36,402 nucleotides of DNA from Occallatibacter sp. (GTDB lineage: Bacteria; Acidobacteriota; Terriglobia; Terriglobales; Acidobacteriaceae). The translations under genes were made by a program, and so were the position numbers. The number at the start of each line of letters is the position of its first letter. The first letter of the stretch is position 1. Below, piece after piece: positions 1 to 8,105 of this stretch. The notes under the pieces were generated by a model. It was not told the origin of the DNA. It did not search any database and saw only the letters and a program-made list of their open reading frames with translations. Location: positions 1-36,402 of the forward strand of contig JADGNO010000207.1 in NCBI GenBank assembly GCA_017883405.1, read 5' to 3'.

Positions 1-177
1 ACCCCTGGCGCCAGCTTCCAGGAAGATCTGGGCGCGGACTCGCTGGACGTGGTCGAACTCGTGATGCAGTTCGAAGAGGCATTCGATCTTGAGATTCCCG
101 ACGAAGACGCCGAGAAGATCAAGACCGTGAAGGACGCAATCGACTACATCGAGAAGAACGCGAAAGGTGGCAAATAG
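1..177 (+). CDS. acpP: Acyl carrier protein, C-terminal part (5' end outside window)
   Basis: Reading frame 1 is open from the first base to TAG at 175-177 and gives the last 58 residues of an acyl carrier protein. The phosphopantetheine attachment site is visible as [10 protein letters not shown], with the modified Ser at residue 14 of the fragment. The acidic helix that follows ([18 protein letters not shown]) is typical of type II ACPs, which carry growing acyl chains between cytosolic fatty acid synthase enzymes. The next gene is fabF, three bases after the stop, the usual acpP-fabF pairing, so the two are almost certainly co-transcribed and probably translationally coupled. The start codon and promoter lie upstream of the window. 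Confidence 0.95.
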   Translation, partial: TPGASFQEDLGADSLDVVELVMQFEEAFDLEIPDEDAEKIKTVKDAIDYIEKNAKGGK

Positions 178-180
178 CCC

Positions 181-1428
181 TTGGCGCGCAGAGTTGTCAT
201 CACCGGCCTGGGGCTGGTGTGCGGTGTAGGAAACACCGCTCCCGAAGTATGGCGGCAATTGGTTGCAGGCGTCAGTGGCATGGGGCCAATCCAAGGCTTC
301 GATACCACTGACTTCTCTGTAAACTTTGCAGCCGAGGTCAAGAACTTTGACCCGCTGAATTTTGTGGAAAAGAAAGAAGCGCGCAAGATGGGGCGCTTCA
401 TCCACTTTGCCTTCGCCGCCACCCAGGAAGCACTTGCCCAGTCGGGTCTCCAGATTAACGAGGAGAATTCCGAGCGGGTAGGTGTGTTCATCGGCTCCGG
501 CATTGGTGGATTTGAAATCATTGAGCGTGAGCACTCGAATCTGCTGCAAGGCGGCCCGCGCAAAATATCGCCCTTCTTTATTCCTGCCGCCATCGTTAAT
601 ATGGCCGCCGGCCAGTTGAGCATTCGCTACGGGGCCAAGGGGCCCATTTCAGCAACGGCAACGGCGTGCGCAACTTCTGCCAATTCCATTGGCGACTCAG
701 TGCGGATGATCATGCACGGAGACGCTGACGCTATGATCGCCGGCGGATCTGAGGCCGCGGTCACGCCACTCTCTGTGGGCGGGTTCGCATCCATGCGTGC
801 GCTTTCAACGCGTAATGATGAGCCCACCAGGGCAAGTCGCCCGTTCGACAAAGATCGCGACGGCTTCGTGATTGGTGAAGGTGCAGGCATTCTAATTCTT
901 GAAGAGCTTGAGTTCGCTAATGCACGCGGTGCGAAGATTCTGGCCGAGGTGATTGGCTACGGCATGAGCGCCGACGCATATCACATGACTGGGATCGCGC
1001 CTGAGGGCCAGGGCGCGCAACGCAGTATGCGCGCCGCGCTCAAAGATGCGGGACTGAAGCCTGAGGAAGTGGGCTACATCAATGCGCATGCCACCTCAAC
1101 ACCGGCGGGCGATGGCAACGAATCGCGAGCCATCGAACTGGTGTTTGGCGAACACGCCACCAGCCACAAGCTCAAGATCTCCGGCACCAAGTCGATGACC
1201 GGCCACTTGCTTGGCGGCGCCGGCGGACTTGAAGCAGGCATTACCGTGCTGGCATTGCAGCACCAGATGCTGCCGCCCACCATCAACCTGGATAACGTCG
1301 ATCCTGAGTGCAAGCTTGACTACGTTCCGAACAAAGCGATTGCGCACAGCTTCGATATCGGGCTGTCGAATTCGTTTGGTTTTGGCGGCATTAACGCAAC
1401 GCTGATCATGCGGCGGTGGATGGAGTAA
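181..1428 (+). CDS. fabF: Beta-ketoacyl-ACP synthase II (FabF)
   Basis: This 415-residue protein is a condensing enzyme of the thiolase fold. It extends acyl-ACP with malonyl-ACP in type II fatty acid synthesis. The catalytic Cys163 lies in ATACATSANSIGD, His303 in NAHATSTPAGD and His342 in MTGHLLGGAGG, which is the Cys-His-His triad of FabF/FabB enzymes. The FGFGG loop near the C-terminus (SNSFGFGGINATL) is also present. Length matches the family (about 410-415). The start is a TTG at 181, only 3 nt after the acpP stop, and no in-frame ATG precedes the conserved RRVVITGLG strand, so the non-ATG start is well supported. It was probably chosen for coupled translation with acpP. A terminator follows. 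Confidence 0.96.
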   Translation: MARRVVITGLGLVCGVGNTAPEVWRQLVAGVSGMGPIQGFDTTDFSVNFAAEVKNFDPLNFVEKKEARKMGRFIHFAFAATQEALAQSGLQINEENSERVGVFIGSGIGGFEIIEREHSNLLQGGPRKISPFFIPAAIVNMAAGQLSIRYGAKGPISATATACATSANSIGDSVRMIMHGDADAMIAGGSEAAVTPLSVGGFASMRALSTRNDEPTRASRPFDKDRDGFVIGEGAGILILEELEFANARGAKILAEVIGYGMSADAYHMTGIAPEGQGAQRSMRAALKDAGLKPEEVGYINAHATSTPAGDGNESRAIELVFGEHATSHKLKISGTKSMTGHLLGGAGGLEAGITVLALQHQMLPPTINLDNVDPECKLDYVPNKAIAHSFDIGLSNSFGFGGINATLIMRRWME

Positions 1429-1468
1429 CGCAGCTCTCAGCCTTCTGCTTTGAGTTTTAGAAACAATC

Positions 1469-1502
1469 AACCGGCGTGCTTATGAGCGCCGGTTTTGTTT
1501 TG
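1469..1502 (+). terminator. Rho-independent terminator after fabF
   Basis: CCGGCG at 1471-1476 pairs with CGCCGG at 1487-1492 across a 10-nt loop, extended by an A-T pair or two. It is followed by TTTTGTTTTG at 1493-1502. It sits 40 nt past the fabF stop and separates fabF from the convergent SDR gene that ends at 1506. Confidence 0.8.
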
Positions 1503-1505
1503 CTA

Positions 1506-2270
1506 TTAAAACGTCGACATCCAGCCGCCGTCTACGTAGATCACCTGGCCGGTGATGAAATCTGCGGCCAGCGACGCAAGAAAAACAACCGGCCACGCAA
1601 TCTCGTCTGGAGTGGCCCATCGGCCAAGCGGGCAACGCTTTTTTACCCACTCATCAAAGGCCGCGTCGGCCATGAGCGCTTCATTCAACTCGGTGGCAAC
1701 ATATCCGGGCGCAATGGCGTTGACCAGGATACCGTGCGGAGCCCAGTCTACGGCCAGTGCCTTGGTAAGCTGTCCCACTGCACCTTTCGATGCCGTGTAG
1801 GCTGATACGCCACGCCTGGCGGCTGCTGTCATAAGCGAGGCAATGTTAATGATCTTGCCTTTGCGCTCTAGCGCTATCAGCCCTCGCGCAAAGCACCGGC
1901 TCAATTCAAAAACAGCGGTCGTGTTTACGGCGAGCACGTCGTTCCAGTCGGAGAGCGATAGCTCGGTGGCAAGGCCGCGGCGCTGAATGCCGGCCGCATT
2001 GACAAGAATGTCAGGCTGTCCAAACTGCGCCACGCACTTATCGAACCAGGCCGCAATGCTATCGGTGTCTCTGAGATCGCAGGCTGAGTAGCCCGCGTCG
2101 ATCCGTGCGGTTTTGAGTTCTTCCTGTGCGCGATTGAGCGCTTCTAAAGATCGCGCCACCAGGATGACGCGCGCGCCGCTCTCGCCCAGGGCGTGTGCCG
2201 TGGCAAGGCCGATACCGCGGCTGCCTCCCGTCACCATGGCGAGTTTTCCGGCTACTGAAAAGCGGCTCAT
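1506..2270 (-). CDS. SDR-family oxidoreductase
   Basis: A 254-residue classical short-chain dehydrogenase/reductase. The Rossmann cofactor loop TGGSRGIG is at residues 14-21, NAAG at 91-94, and the catalytic tetrad reads Asn116, Ser145, Tyr158 and Lys162 (YTASK). An Arg at position 40 after the second strand (VARS) is compatible with NADP(H) preference. The C-terminal ITGQVIYVDGGW motif is standard. Sequence style resembles gluconate 5-dehydrogenase and 2-deoxygluconate 3-dehydrogenase (KduD-like) members, but substrate cannot be assigned from sequence alone and FabG-like activity is possible. It is transcribed towards fabF. The neighbouring minus-strand YIP1 gene ends 49 nt upstream of its start, so the two may share a transcript. 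Confidence 0.88.
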   Translation of the reverse strand: MSRFSVAGKLAMVTGGSRGIGLATAHALGESGARVILVARSLEALNRAQEELKTARIDAGYSACDLRDTDSIAAWFDKCVAQFGQPDILVNAAGIQRRGLATELSLSDWNDVLAVNTTAVFELSRCFARGLIALERKGKIINIASLMTAAARRGVSAYTASKGAVGQLTKALAVDWAPHGILVNAIAPGYVATELNEALMADAAFDEWVKKRCPLGRWATPDEIAWPVVFLASLAADFITGQVIYVDGGWMSTF

Positions 2271-2319
2271 TCCTCTGTCAGCTTACTATGCAGCTCGGCC
2301 ATCGCTTGATCGATGTGCA

Positions 2320-3081
2320 TCATCCGGTGACCGCGGCAATTCCTGCGCTGATCAGCACAATAACTGTCCACCAGCCGAAAACGGCAATGTAGCCGGAACT
2401 ACGTTTTGTGCCGGCGATGATGGACGTTCCCATCCCCAGCAGGATCAGGGTCCAGATGGTGACGATATCCAGCGAACTGGCAAGAGAATATAGCGCCTTA
2501 TTCGTTTCGATGGGATCAAGGAACGCGCCCAAGTTGGTGGGCGCCATATTTTTTATATTGAAGGACTCGGGCGCCATTCCCGCCATGATGGTGATTATGC
2601 CCAGCAGCGATTTGATAATGCTCGGCAGGGTAGCGAACATCCACATGGCGAAGATGCCGCCAAAAGTGGCGCGGCCGCCGAATGCGAAGTTGATCGTGCC
2701 CCAGATTCCGAGCGACATCAGGGCAACACCGGCGATGACGAAAACCGGATTTGCAATGAACGCTGCTTCGGTAATACCCACAGAAATCTTGTTGCTCGTT
2801 TCGCGCTGCTCCGGTGATGCTTGTGCCAGGCGCGCTTCATTGCTGGGGCTGAGATGAATCTGATTATCGACCACCTGCTGAATTCCAATGCGCGTGTACA
2901 CCACGGCAAACAGCATGTACGCAGTCACTGTGTAGATGATGAGCGGCAGCCACCAGCTGTGATGGCCATTCTTGATATCTTCAAACGTCTTTGACGGCGC
3001 GGTAAAAGTGTTTGCGACGCGCTGCCACTGCGAAAGCTTGAGAGCCGGTTCGGTCACAGGCTGAACTCCTGTATCAGACAT
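2320..3081 (-). CDS. YIP1-family multi-pass membrane protein
   Basis: The 253-residue product has a short hydrophilic N-terminus, then the segment SKTFEDIKNGHHSWWLPLII that typifies bacterial Yip1 (PF04893-like) proteins. About five hydrophobic segments follow, including TVTAYMLFAVVYT, FVIAGVALMSLGIWGTI, FGGIFAMWMFATLPSIIKSLLGII, IVTIWTLILLGMGTSII and the C-terminal VFGWWTVIVLISAG. I place the start at the ATG at 3081 because GGAAAGG lies just upstream and the reading frame before it codes for low-quality sequence. The biochemical role of bacterial Yip1 proteins is unknown. Eukaryotic homologues act in vesicle trafficking, but that should not be transferred. It lies between the SDR and a secreted peptidase-like gene on the same strand. 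Confidence 0.75.
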   Translation of the reverse strand: MSDTGVQPVTEPALKLSQWQRVANTFTAPSKTFEDIKNGHHSWWLPLIIYTVTAYMLFAVVYTRIGIQQVVDNQIHLSPSNEARLAQASPEQRETSNKISVGITEAAFIANPVFVIAGVALMSLGIWGTINFAFGGRATFGGIFAMWMFATLPSIIKSLLGIITIMAGMAPESFNIKNMAPTNLGAFLDPIETNKALYSLASSLDIVTIWTLILLGMGTSIIAGTKRSSGYIAVFGWWTVIVLISAGIAAVTG

Positions 3082-3213
3082 AATTCTGCCTTTCCAAAAA
3101 ATAGCATTGGAGCTTTGCCCGCGATTGTACCCTGTCCGGCTGAAAAGGCGCAGGCAATTTCTGATGAGCAAATCGGGAGCTTCTCATCTAGTAGATTTGT
3201 CAGTTGTGGTGGA

Positions 3214-4461
3214 TTAGCGGATGTGTGGAACCAGCGCGCCGGCCGCAATGGATGCAGGCAACGAGCTGCCGCGCCGAGGCGCCTGCGCAGGAGTCTTGCT
3301 TGGTGCAGATGCTTCAAGCAGTGCCGGCTGCGCGCGTTTTTCTGCCGGGCGTGGCGTGGTGTAGGTCTTGTACACGGTGATGTGGAAGCAGGCCTGCTCG
3401 AACTCTTCTTCCACGTCGATCTTGCCCGCGTTCTGCAGTTCGAGCAACGTGCGGCGCATCCACATCAGCTCGGCACGGGTCATGCCTTGCTTGCCGATGT
3501 CGATGGTAGCGCCGGTGAGATGTGGACTCACGATGTCGCCCTCTGCCAATGCTGCGTTGCCGTTCGTGCGCCTCAGGTGTTTCTGATATTCAACGGTACG
3601 CACTGCGGAGTTGACCTGGAAGGGACGATGGAAGGCTGCTCCGTGCGCCTTTGCCAGATCGGAAAGAAAGCGCGCAGTCCACGAACGGCAGTAACGCCGA
3701 TTTTCAGGCAGGCCCGGATTCACAACCAGGTTTGCCGATGCGGGCAGAGGAGCCAGCAATCCGTGAGCGATGCGGCTGTTCAGGTCGTCCTCGTCGAGAA
3801 TGCGTTCCAGGCCTTCGGATTCAAGGATCGTGTTTTGCCGCTGCAAAGATGCCAGCGATCCGCGCAATGAAATTGGCATACCGGCACGCGGCATCTCCAG
3901 CGTGGCAATCTCGGTGGTCGGCGTGTTGTCGCCGGCGTCAGCAGATTCAGTTTCGCGCTCGCCGCGCAGAGCTTCAGGCTTGTATTGCGCAGGCTGCGAT
4001 GCTGTAGTAGGGCCTGCTGCAGGATCGGCGTCCGACGGCTCCGGTGTTTGCTGGCTTTTTGCCGGCACGGCAGTGTGTGTCGGCGGGGAAGAAGGCTGAA
4101 CTCGCTGCACAGGCCGAGCGCCCGGATTCGTGGCGGAGTTCTGGCTCTGCAGTTCCTTCAAAGCAGCGGCGCGGCCGGCATCGTATCCGTTTTGGTAGCC
4201 GATTGAGTACGCAGGGTTGGCACCTGAGGGCGCGGGAGCGGCGATGGAACTCTTTGGGGTGTAACGAACCTTACGTACTGCGGCTCTGAGGGGCTTATAC
4301 GCGCCGGTGCGCCTGGAGGTTGTCCGGGAGCCCGCGTGGGAGGAACTGCGTGTGTGAGCCATAGTTCTCCTGTGGGCCTGGGAAGACCCCGCAGTGGAAG
4401 CAATGGCTGGTACAGCCGAAACTACCAACAGAACGAAAGCGAAAAAAAACGTCCGGCGCAT
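3214..4461 (-). CDS. Secreted DUF5715 protein, LAS/M15 peptidase-like
   Basis: The frame opens further upstream, but the ATG at 4461 begins a clear signal peptide (MRRTFFFAFVLLVVSAVPAIAS). It gives 415 residues, although no good ribosome-binding site precedes it. Residues 30-240 are Ala/Pro/Ser/Thr-rich and low in complexity, probably an extended periplasmic linker. The C-terminal 240-370 region resembles the zinc LAS fold of D-Ala-D-Ala peptidases: VNSAVRT (Arg288), SPHLTGATIDIG with the H-x6-D pair His314/Asp321, and a third ligand candidate His360 in ACFHITVY. The Glu expected three residues before the last His is Ala357, so activity is uncertain. A role in trimming or binding peptidoglycan is inferred. 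It could instead be a non-catalytic DUF5715 member. Confidence 0.75.
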   Translation of the reverse strand: MRRTFFFAFVLLVVSAVPAIASTAGSSQAHRRTMAHTRSSSHAGSRTTSRRTGAYKPLRAAVRKVRYTPKSSIAAPAPSGANPAYSIGYQNGYDAGRAAALKELQSQNSATNPGARPVQRVQPSSPPTHTAVPAKSQQTPEPSDADPAAGPTTASQPAQYKPEALRGERETESADAGDNTPTTEIATLEMPRAGMPISLRGSLASLQRQNTILESEGLERILDEDDLNSRIAHGLLAPLPASANLVVNPGLPENRRYCRSWTARFLSDLAKAHGAAFHRPFQVNSAVRTVEYQKHLRRTNGNAALAEGDIVSPHLTGATIDIGKQGMTRAELMWMRRTLLELQNAGKIDVEEEFEQACFHITVYKTYTTPRPAEKRAQPALLEASAPSKTPAQAPRRGSSLPASIAAGALVPHIR

Positions 4462-4651
4462 GTAGGAGTGTGCGGACAATCGAGAGCTTCTCCAGAGTAT
4501 CCCAATTGTTCCGCGAGGCGGAGTACCCGGAGGGATACGGTATTGTCTGATAATTGGATGCGCCAGCTCTCGTTTGGTATGCAGCGGCTGCAAGAGATAA
4601 AGGTCAAGCTGTTACAGGTCAACAGCTTGCCGCCAGTCTTTTTTCGCGGCG

Positions 4652-5743
4652 CTAGGGCTTTGCCTGTTCCAGCATGTAACGTACGGCCGCTTCAAGTTCC
4701 GCCGGAGATACGTCTTCCACCACGCCCGCATCGCCTATTCCAACCGGCAACACAAAGCGCCGCACGCCGCCGATGTTTTTTTTGTCGGCTCCTGTGGCCG
4801 CAATCACCTTTGCCGGACGCAGCTTGAGGGCAGGGAATGGACCGTACAAATGTATGAGGCGCTCAAGCCGTTGGTGTTGCGCGGCGGTGATGGTGCCGCG
4901 CGTGCGTGCAATGTAGAGCGCGGCTATCATTCCCCAGGCAACTGCTTCGCCATGCAGCAGAACTTTGTACGCAGTGGCTTGCTCAATGGCGTGGCCCACG
5001 GTGTGGCCCAGATTCAGGATCATGCGCAGACCTGATTCGCGCTCGTCGCGGCTTACGACTTCAGCCTTCATGCGGATCGATGCGACAATCACTTTTTCAA
5101 GCGCGCGCGCATCGCGGCCGATGATGGACGAGGCATTCTCTTCCATATAGCGCACCAGCGAGCGGTCGCGAATGATGCCCGCCTTCACGCTCTCCATCAG
5201 TCCAGCTTTCAACTCGCGCACGGGCAGCGTGCCCAGCACGGCAATATCGGCGAATACTGCGCGCGGCTGATGAAAGCTGCCCACAAGATTCTTTCCTTCG
5301 TGCAGATTCACGCCGGTTTTGCCGCCCACGGACGAATCGACCTGCGCGAGAAATGTGGTGGGCACCTGCACGTATGGAATTCCGCGCATGAAAATCGCGG
5401 CTAGAAATCCGCCAACGTCGCCCACAATGCCGCCGCCGAATGCGATCATCAGACTGCCGCGATCCCCGCCCGCTCGCAGCATCTCGCGCAGCAGCCGGTC
5501 AACGCTGGCCATGGTCTTGTGCTTCTCTCCGGGGGGCAGAAACAGCGCAATAGGCGGCTCAGCAAATGAGGAGCTGAAGACCTGGCCCCAGAGTGCCCAG
5601 ATCGGCTCCGAGGTAAGCACAAAGACGCGGCGGGGCAGGCGGCCGACGACCCGTTGAATGCGCGGCGCAAGCGACTGCAGCAGTCCGCTGCCCGCGAAAA
5701 CGTCATACTTTGCAGTTGGTGTATCGACCCGTATGGTTTGCAC
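4652..5743 (-). CDS. aroB: 3-dehydroquinate synthase
   Basis: A 363-residue AroB, the cytosolic second step of the shikimate pathway: DAHP to 3-dehydroquinate, NAD+ and divalent-metal dependent. The NAD-binding GGGIVGDVGGF is at 103-113 and the phosphate/active-site segment VPTTFLAQVDSSVGGKTGVN at 127-146. The metal ligands are Glu184 (LMESVKAG), His247 (NLGHTVGHAIE) and His264 (LLHGEAVAWGM). Lys152 in the GKNLVGSFHQP loop is also in place. Length and motifs are complete, so it should be functional. The DUF5715 gene starts 190 bp further along and the MgtC-like gene lies 50 bp upstream on the same strand. These are not known pathway partners, so a shared transcript would be incidental. Confidence 0.96.
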   Translation of the reverse strand: MQTIRVDTPTAKYDVFAGSGLLQSLAPRIQRVVGRLPRRVFVLTSEPIWALWGQVFSSSFAEPPIALFLPPGEKHKTMASVDRLLREMLRAGGDRGSLMIAFGGGIVGDVGGFLAAIFMRGIPYVQVPTTFLAQVDSSVGGKTGVNLHEGKNLVGSFHQPRAVFADIAVLGTLPVRELKAGLMESVKAGIIRDRSLVRYMEENASSIIGRDARALEKVIVASIRMKAEVVSRDERESGLRMILNLGHTVGHAIEQATAYKVLLHGEAVAWGMIAALYIARTRGTITAAQHQRLERLIHLYGPFPALKLRPAKVIAATGADKKNIGGVRRFVLPVGIGDAGVVEDVSPAELEAAVRYMLEQAKP

Positions 5744-5793
5744 GTTGTTTTAATCGTAAAGCACGCGGGCTCATTGAGTGCTCAACGTTGCCG

Positions 5794-7053
5794 CTACAAG
5801 AGCCAGATCAATGGAATTAATCCGGCGGCGGCCAGGCCGAGCAGAAAGAGCAATCCCATGCGGCCGGTTTTGCGGTCGGCAAGCGAATAGGCGTAGATGC
5901 CTTTGGCAACGTTGTTACTGGCGGCGGCGATCAGGATTGCGCCCGCCGCGACGTTCACCGGCGTAAGTTTGCCCGCCGCCTGCGTCAATCCCATGATGAA
6001 GGGGTCCACATCGCTAACGCCCATGATGGCGGCCAGAATATCCACGCCGCCTTTGCCTAAATAAGTAACCGCCAATTGCGTGACGATGAGCATCACCAGG
6101 AACAGTCCGGCAAACATGAAGGCTGTCAACAGCTCAAGCGGATTCCGGGGCTCGTACTCGCGTTTTACTTCCTCGGTGCTTTCGTCGGCCCGACGCGACC
6201 ACAGCCAGCCAATAATTAGAGCCGCGACAGCGAGAACGAGGAACGGCACAATCAGCACGGCCAGGAGTTGGCGATTGAAGAGCGCCAGTAATGCGGTCAA
6301 TCGCAGGTACATCATTCCGCAGGCGATCAGGATTCCAGCCGAAAACAGGTGAGGATGGTTCTCGCGCTTGGCCCGCTTGGCCATCACAACGGTGGTCACA
6401 GTAGACGAGTAAGCGCCGCCAAGCAGAGCGGCCAGCACAATTCCGCCTTGGCCCTTGGTCGCCTTTTGCAGAACGTAACTGCCGTAGGAAATAGCGCTGA
6501 TGGCGACAACGACCAGCCACGTCTTGAACGGATTGACGTGAAACGGCCCGAACTCCTGGTTGGGTAGCGTAGGCAGGACCACCACGCTCAGGAGCAGGAA
6601 TTTTGCGAAGGTAAGAATCTCGCCCGGAGCCACGCTGGTGGCGAGGTTTTCAAGAGCCACCTTCAAATCAAGCAACAAAAGGCTGGCGACGGCTAACGCT
6701 GTCGCCACCCAGAAATGGTCGTAGCAGATGAGCGCGCCTACGAGGAACGTCGCCAGGCCCGACATTTCTGTTGTAACGCCGCCGGGCTTTTCCGCCGCGA
6801 GTTTGTGCCAGTACGAGAGTAGTAGAAATCCGGCGACAACAACGAAGCCGACGGCGAGCAGCATCAACTGCGCGCTTGCGACCAGAGCGATGGAAAATCC
6901 GATGAGTCCGATCAGTGGGAAGGTGCGGACGCCGCCAAAGGAATATTGGCCGTTCGCCTTACGCTCTTCGCGCTCCAGGCCAACCAGGAACGACAGAAAG
7001 AGAACCAGGACGATCTTCAAAGCTTCTGACGGTAGCAGGTTGAAGAGCTGCAT
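5794..7053 (-). CDS. MgtC/SapB N-terminal domain plus DUF4010 membrane protein
   Basis: This 419-residue inner-membrane protein begins with the MgtC/SapB signature LSFLVGLEREERKANG and GGVRTFPLIGLIG (roughly residues 19-52). It continues through about ten more hydrophobic segments that match the long MgtC-DUF4010 architecture rather than the short MgtC virulence factor. Acidic and charged residues are few in the membrane parts. A conserved GGAYSSTVTTVVMAKRA segment lies mid-protein and TPVNVAAGAILIAAASNN near the end. MgtC relatives are induced by low Mg2+ and affect membrane energetics in other bacteria. Function of the DUF4010 type is not established. A GGAGG at 7064-7068 sits 10 nt before the ATG, and an unusual structured leader lies upstream. 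Confidence 0.85.
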   Translation of the reverse strand: MQLFNLLPSEALKIVLVLFLSFLVGLEREERKANGQYSFGGVRTFPLIGLIGFSIALVASAQLMLLAVGFVVVAGFLLLSYWHKLAAEKPGGVTTEMSGLATFLVGALICYDHFWVATALAVASLLLLDLKVALENLATSVAPGEILTFAKFLLLSVVVLPTLPNQEFGPFHVNPFKTWLVVVAISAISYGSYVLQKATKGQGGIVLAALLGGAYSSTVTTVVMAKRAKRENHPHLFSAGILIACGMMYLRLTALLALFNRQLLAVLIVPFLVLAVAALIIGWLWSRRADESTEEVKREYEPRNPLELLTAFMFAGLFLVMLIVTQLAVTYLGKGGVDILAAIMGVSDVDPFIMGLTQAAGKLTPVNVAAGAILIAAASNNVAKGIYAYSLADRKTGRMGLLFLLGLAAAGLIPLIWLL

Positions 7054-7130
7054 TCGATTCAGGCCTCCGCGTCATTGGCTGGCTAAAACTTCAGTGCCAG
7101 CCAGGGTGCACGGTCCTGAAGTGCGCACCC
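7054..7130 (-). promoter_or_regulatory. Structured leader with two tandem stem-loops before the MgtC-like gene
   Basis: In the 77 nt before the MgtC-like start, GGGTGC/GCACCC (7104-7109 with 7125-7130) and TGGCTGG/CCAGCCA (7076-7082 with 7097-7103) form two immediately adjacent perfect stems with 15- and 14-nt loops. The loops contain ACTTCAG (7088-7094) and CTGAAGT (7116-7122) as read on the plus strand. These are exact reverse complements, so a kissing interaction or an alternative long-range stem is possible. The ribosome-binding GGAGG lies just downstream. The pairing is seen directly. A regulatory role, for example metal or translation sensing, is inference. Confidence 0.5.
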
Positions 7131-7201
7131 AATCATTGGCATGTCTGTGAGCAACCTGCTAGAAAGCTTACACTTTGTTGCCGCCGTCCGCGCTCGTTTT
7201 T

Positions 7202-8047
7202 TTACCAGCTATGCAGCCATTGTTCGTCGTGACCTATGCGGACCGGAGTTCGGAAAAGCACGCTCAGACGCGCCTCGGTCAGCAACTCCTCACGGGGACC
7301 ATCGCCAACAATGCGGCCGTCGCGCATGAGGATGATGCGCTCGATTTCAGGCAGAATGTCGCCGAGATGATGTGTAACCAGTACCAGGCCGGTGCCTTCC
7401 TGTGCAAGGCGGCGGAGCGTCTCACGCAGTTCGCGCTGGGCGGCGAGATCGAGCGCATTTGAAGGCTCGTCGAGGAGCAGTTGTTTGGGCCGATGAACGA
7501 GAGCGCGAGCAATTACGATGCGTCGTTTTTCACCAGCCGACATGGTGCCCACCAGCTGCGAGCTGAGATGCGCTGCCTCTATTCGTTCCAGTGCTTCCGC
7601 GGCGCGAGTACGCATTTCTTCGGTTACATGCAGATTGGGCCACAGTGTAGACGCAGAGAAGAAGCCTGCAATCACCGCATCAAGGCCAGTGGTTACGGCG
7701 GTGCGCTCGCCGGGCAGGTCAGAGCCTACGACGCCGAAGTGCTTGCGCAGCTGGGTCAGATCCCAGCGTTCACGACCGAAGATTCTCACGTGCATTTCGG
7801 GCTGCACGATGGGATAGATCTGGCAGGTCATGGTCAGGATGAGGGACGACTTGCCACAGCCGTTTGGGCCCATGATGGCCACATGTTCACCGGCGCGGAT
7901 ATGCAGATTCACATCGTGCAGCACAATACGTTCGCCGCGAGCGACGTTCACGCTGCGCAGGTCGAGAAAATCAGCGGCATTGTCCATATTGGAAGGTACA
8001 TTTGAGTCCTGCTGACCAACGCGCTCGGTTGATTTCCTTGTCATCAA
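7202..8047 (-). CDS. Stand-alone ABC transporter-type ATPase
   Basis: A 281-residue ATP-binding subunit. Walker A is GPNGCGKSS at 60-68, Walker B plus catalytic Glu is LLLDEPS at 190-196, the D-loop Asp200 follows, and the H-loop is His226 in VTHH. The signature is MSAGE (169-173) instead of LSGGQ, a divergent form seen in ModF- and YlmA-like cytosolic ATPases. No permease or binding-protein gene is adjacent, so partner and substrate are unknown. It may serve a transporter encoded elsewhere or act outside transport. AGGAGG at 8056-8061 is 8 nt from a TTG at 8047 and 11 nt from the ATG at 8044; either could be the start. It is divergent from argJ. Confidence 0.85.
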   Translation of the reverse strand: MMTRKSTERVGQQDSNVPSNMDNAADFLDLRSVNVARGERIVLHDVNLHIRAGEHVAIMGPNGCGKSSLILTMTCQIYPIVQPEMHVRIFGRERWDLTQLRKHFGVVGSDLPGERTAVTTGLDAVIAGFFSASTLWPNLHVTEEMRTRAAEALERIEAAHLSSQLVGTMSAGEKRRIVIARALVHRPKQLLLDEPSNALDLAAQRELRETLRRLAQEGTGLVLVTHHLGDILPEIERIILMRDGRIVGDGPREELLTEARLSVLFRTPVRIGHDEQWLHSW

Positions 8048-8105
8048 TCCCCCGTCCTCCTGCTAGATTAAATGGGTCGGGTCTGGAGCCTGACTGAATA
8101 GAGAA

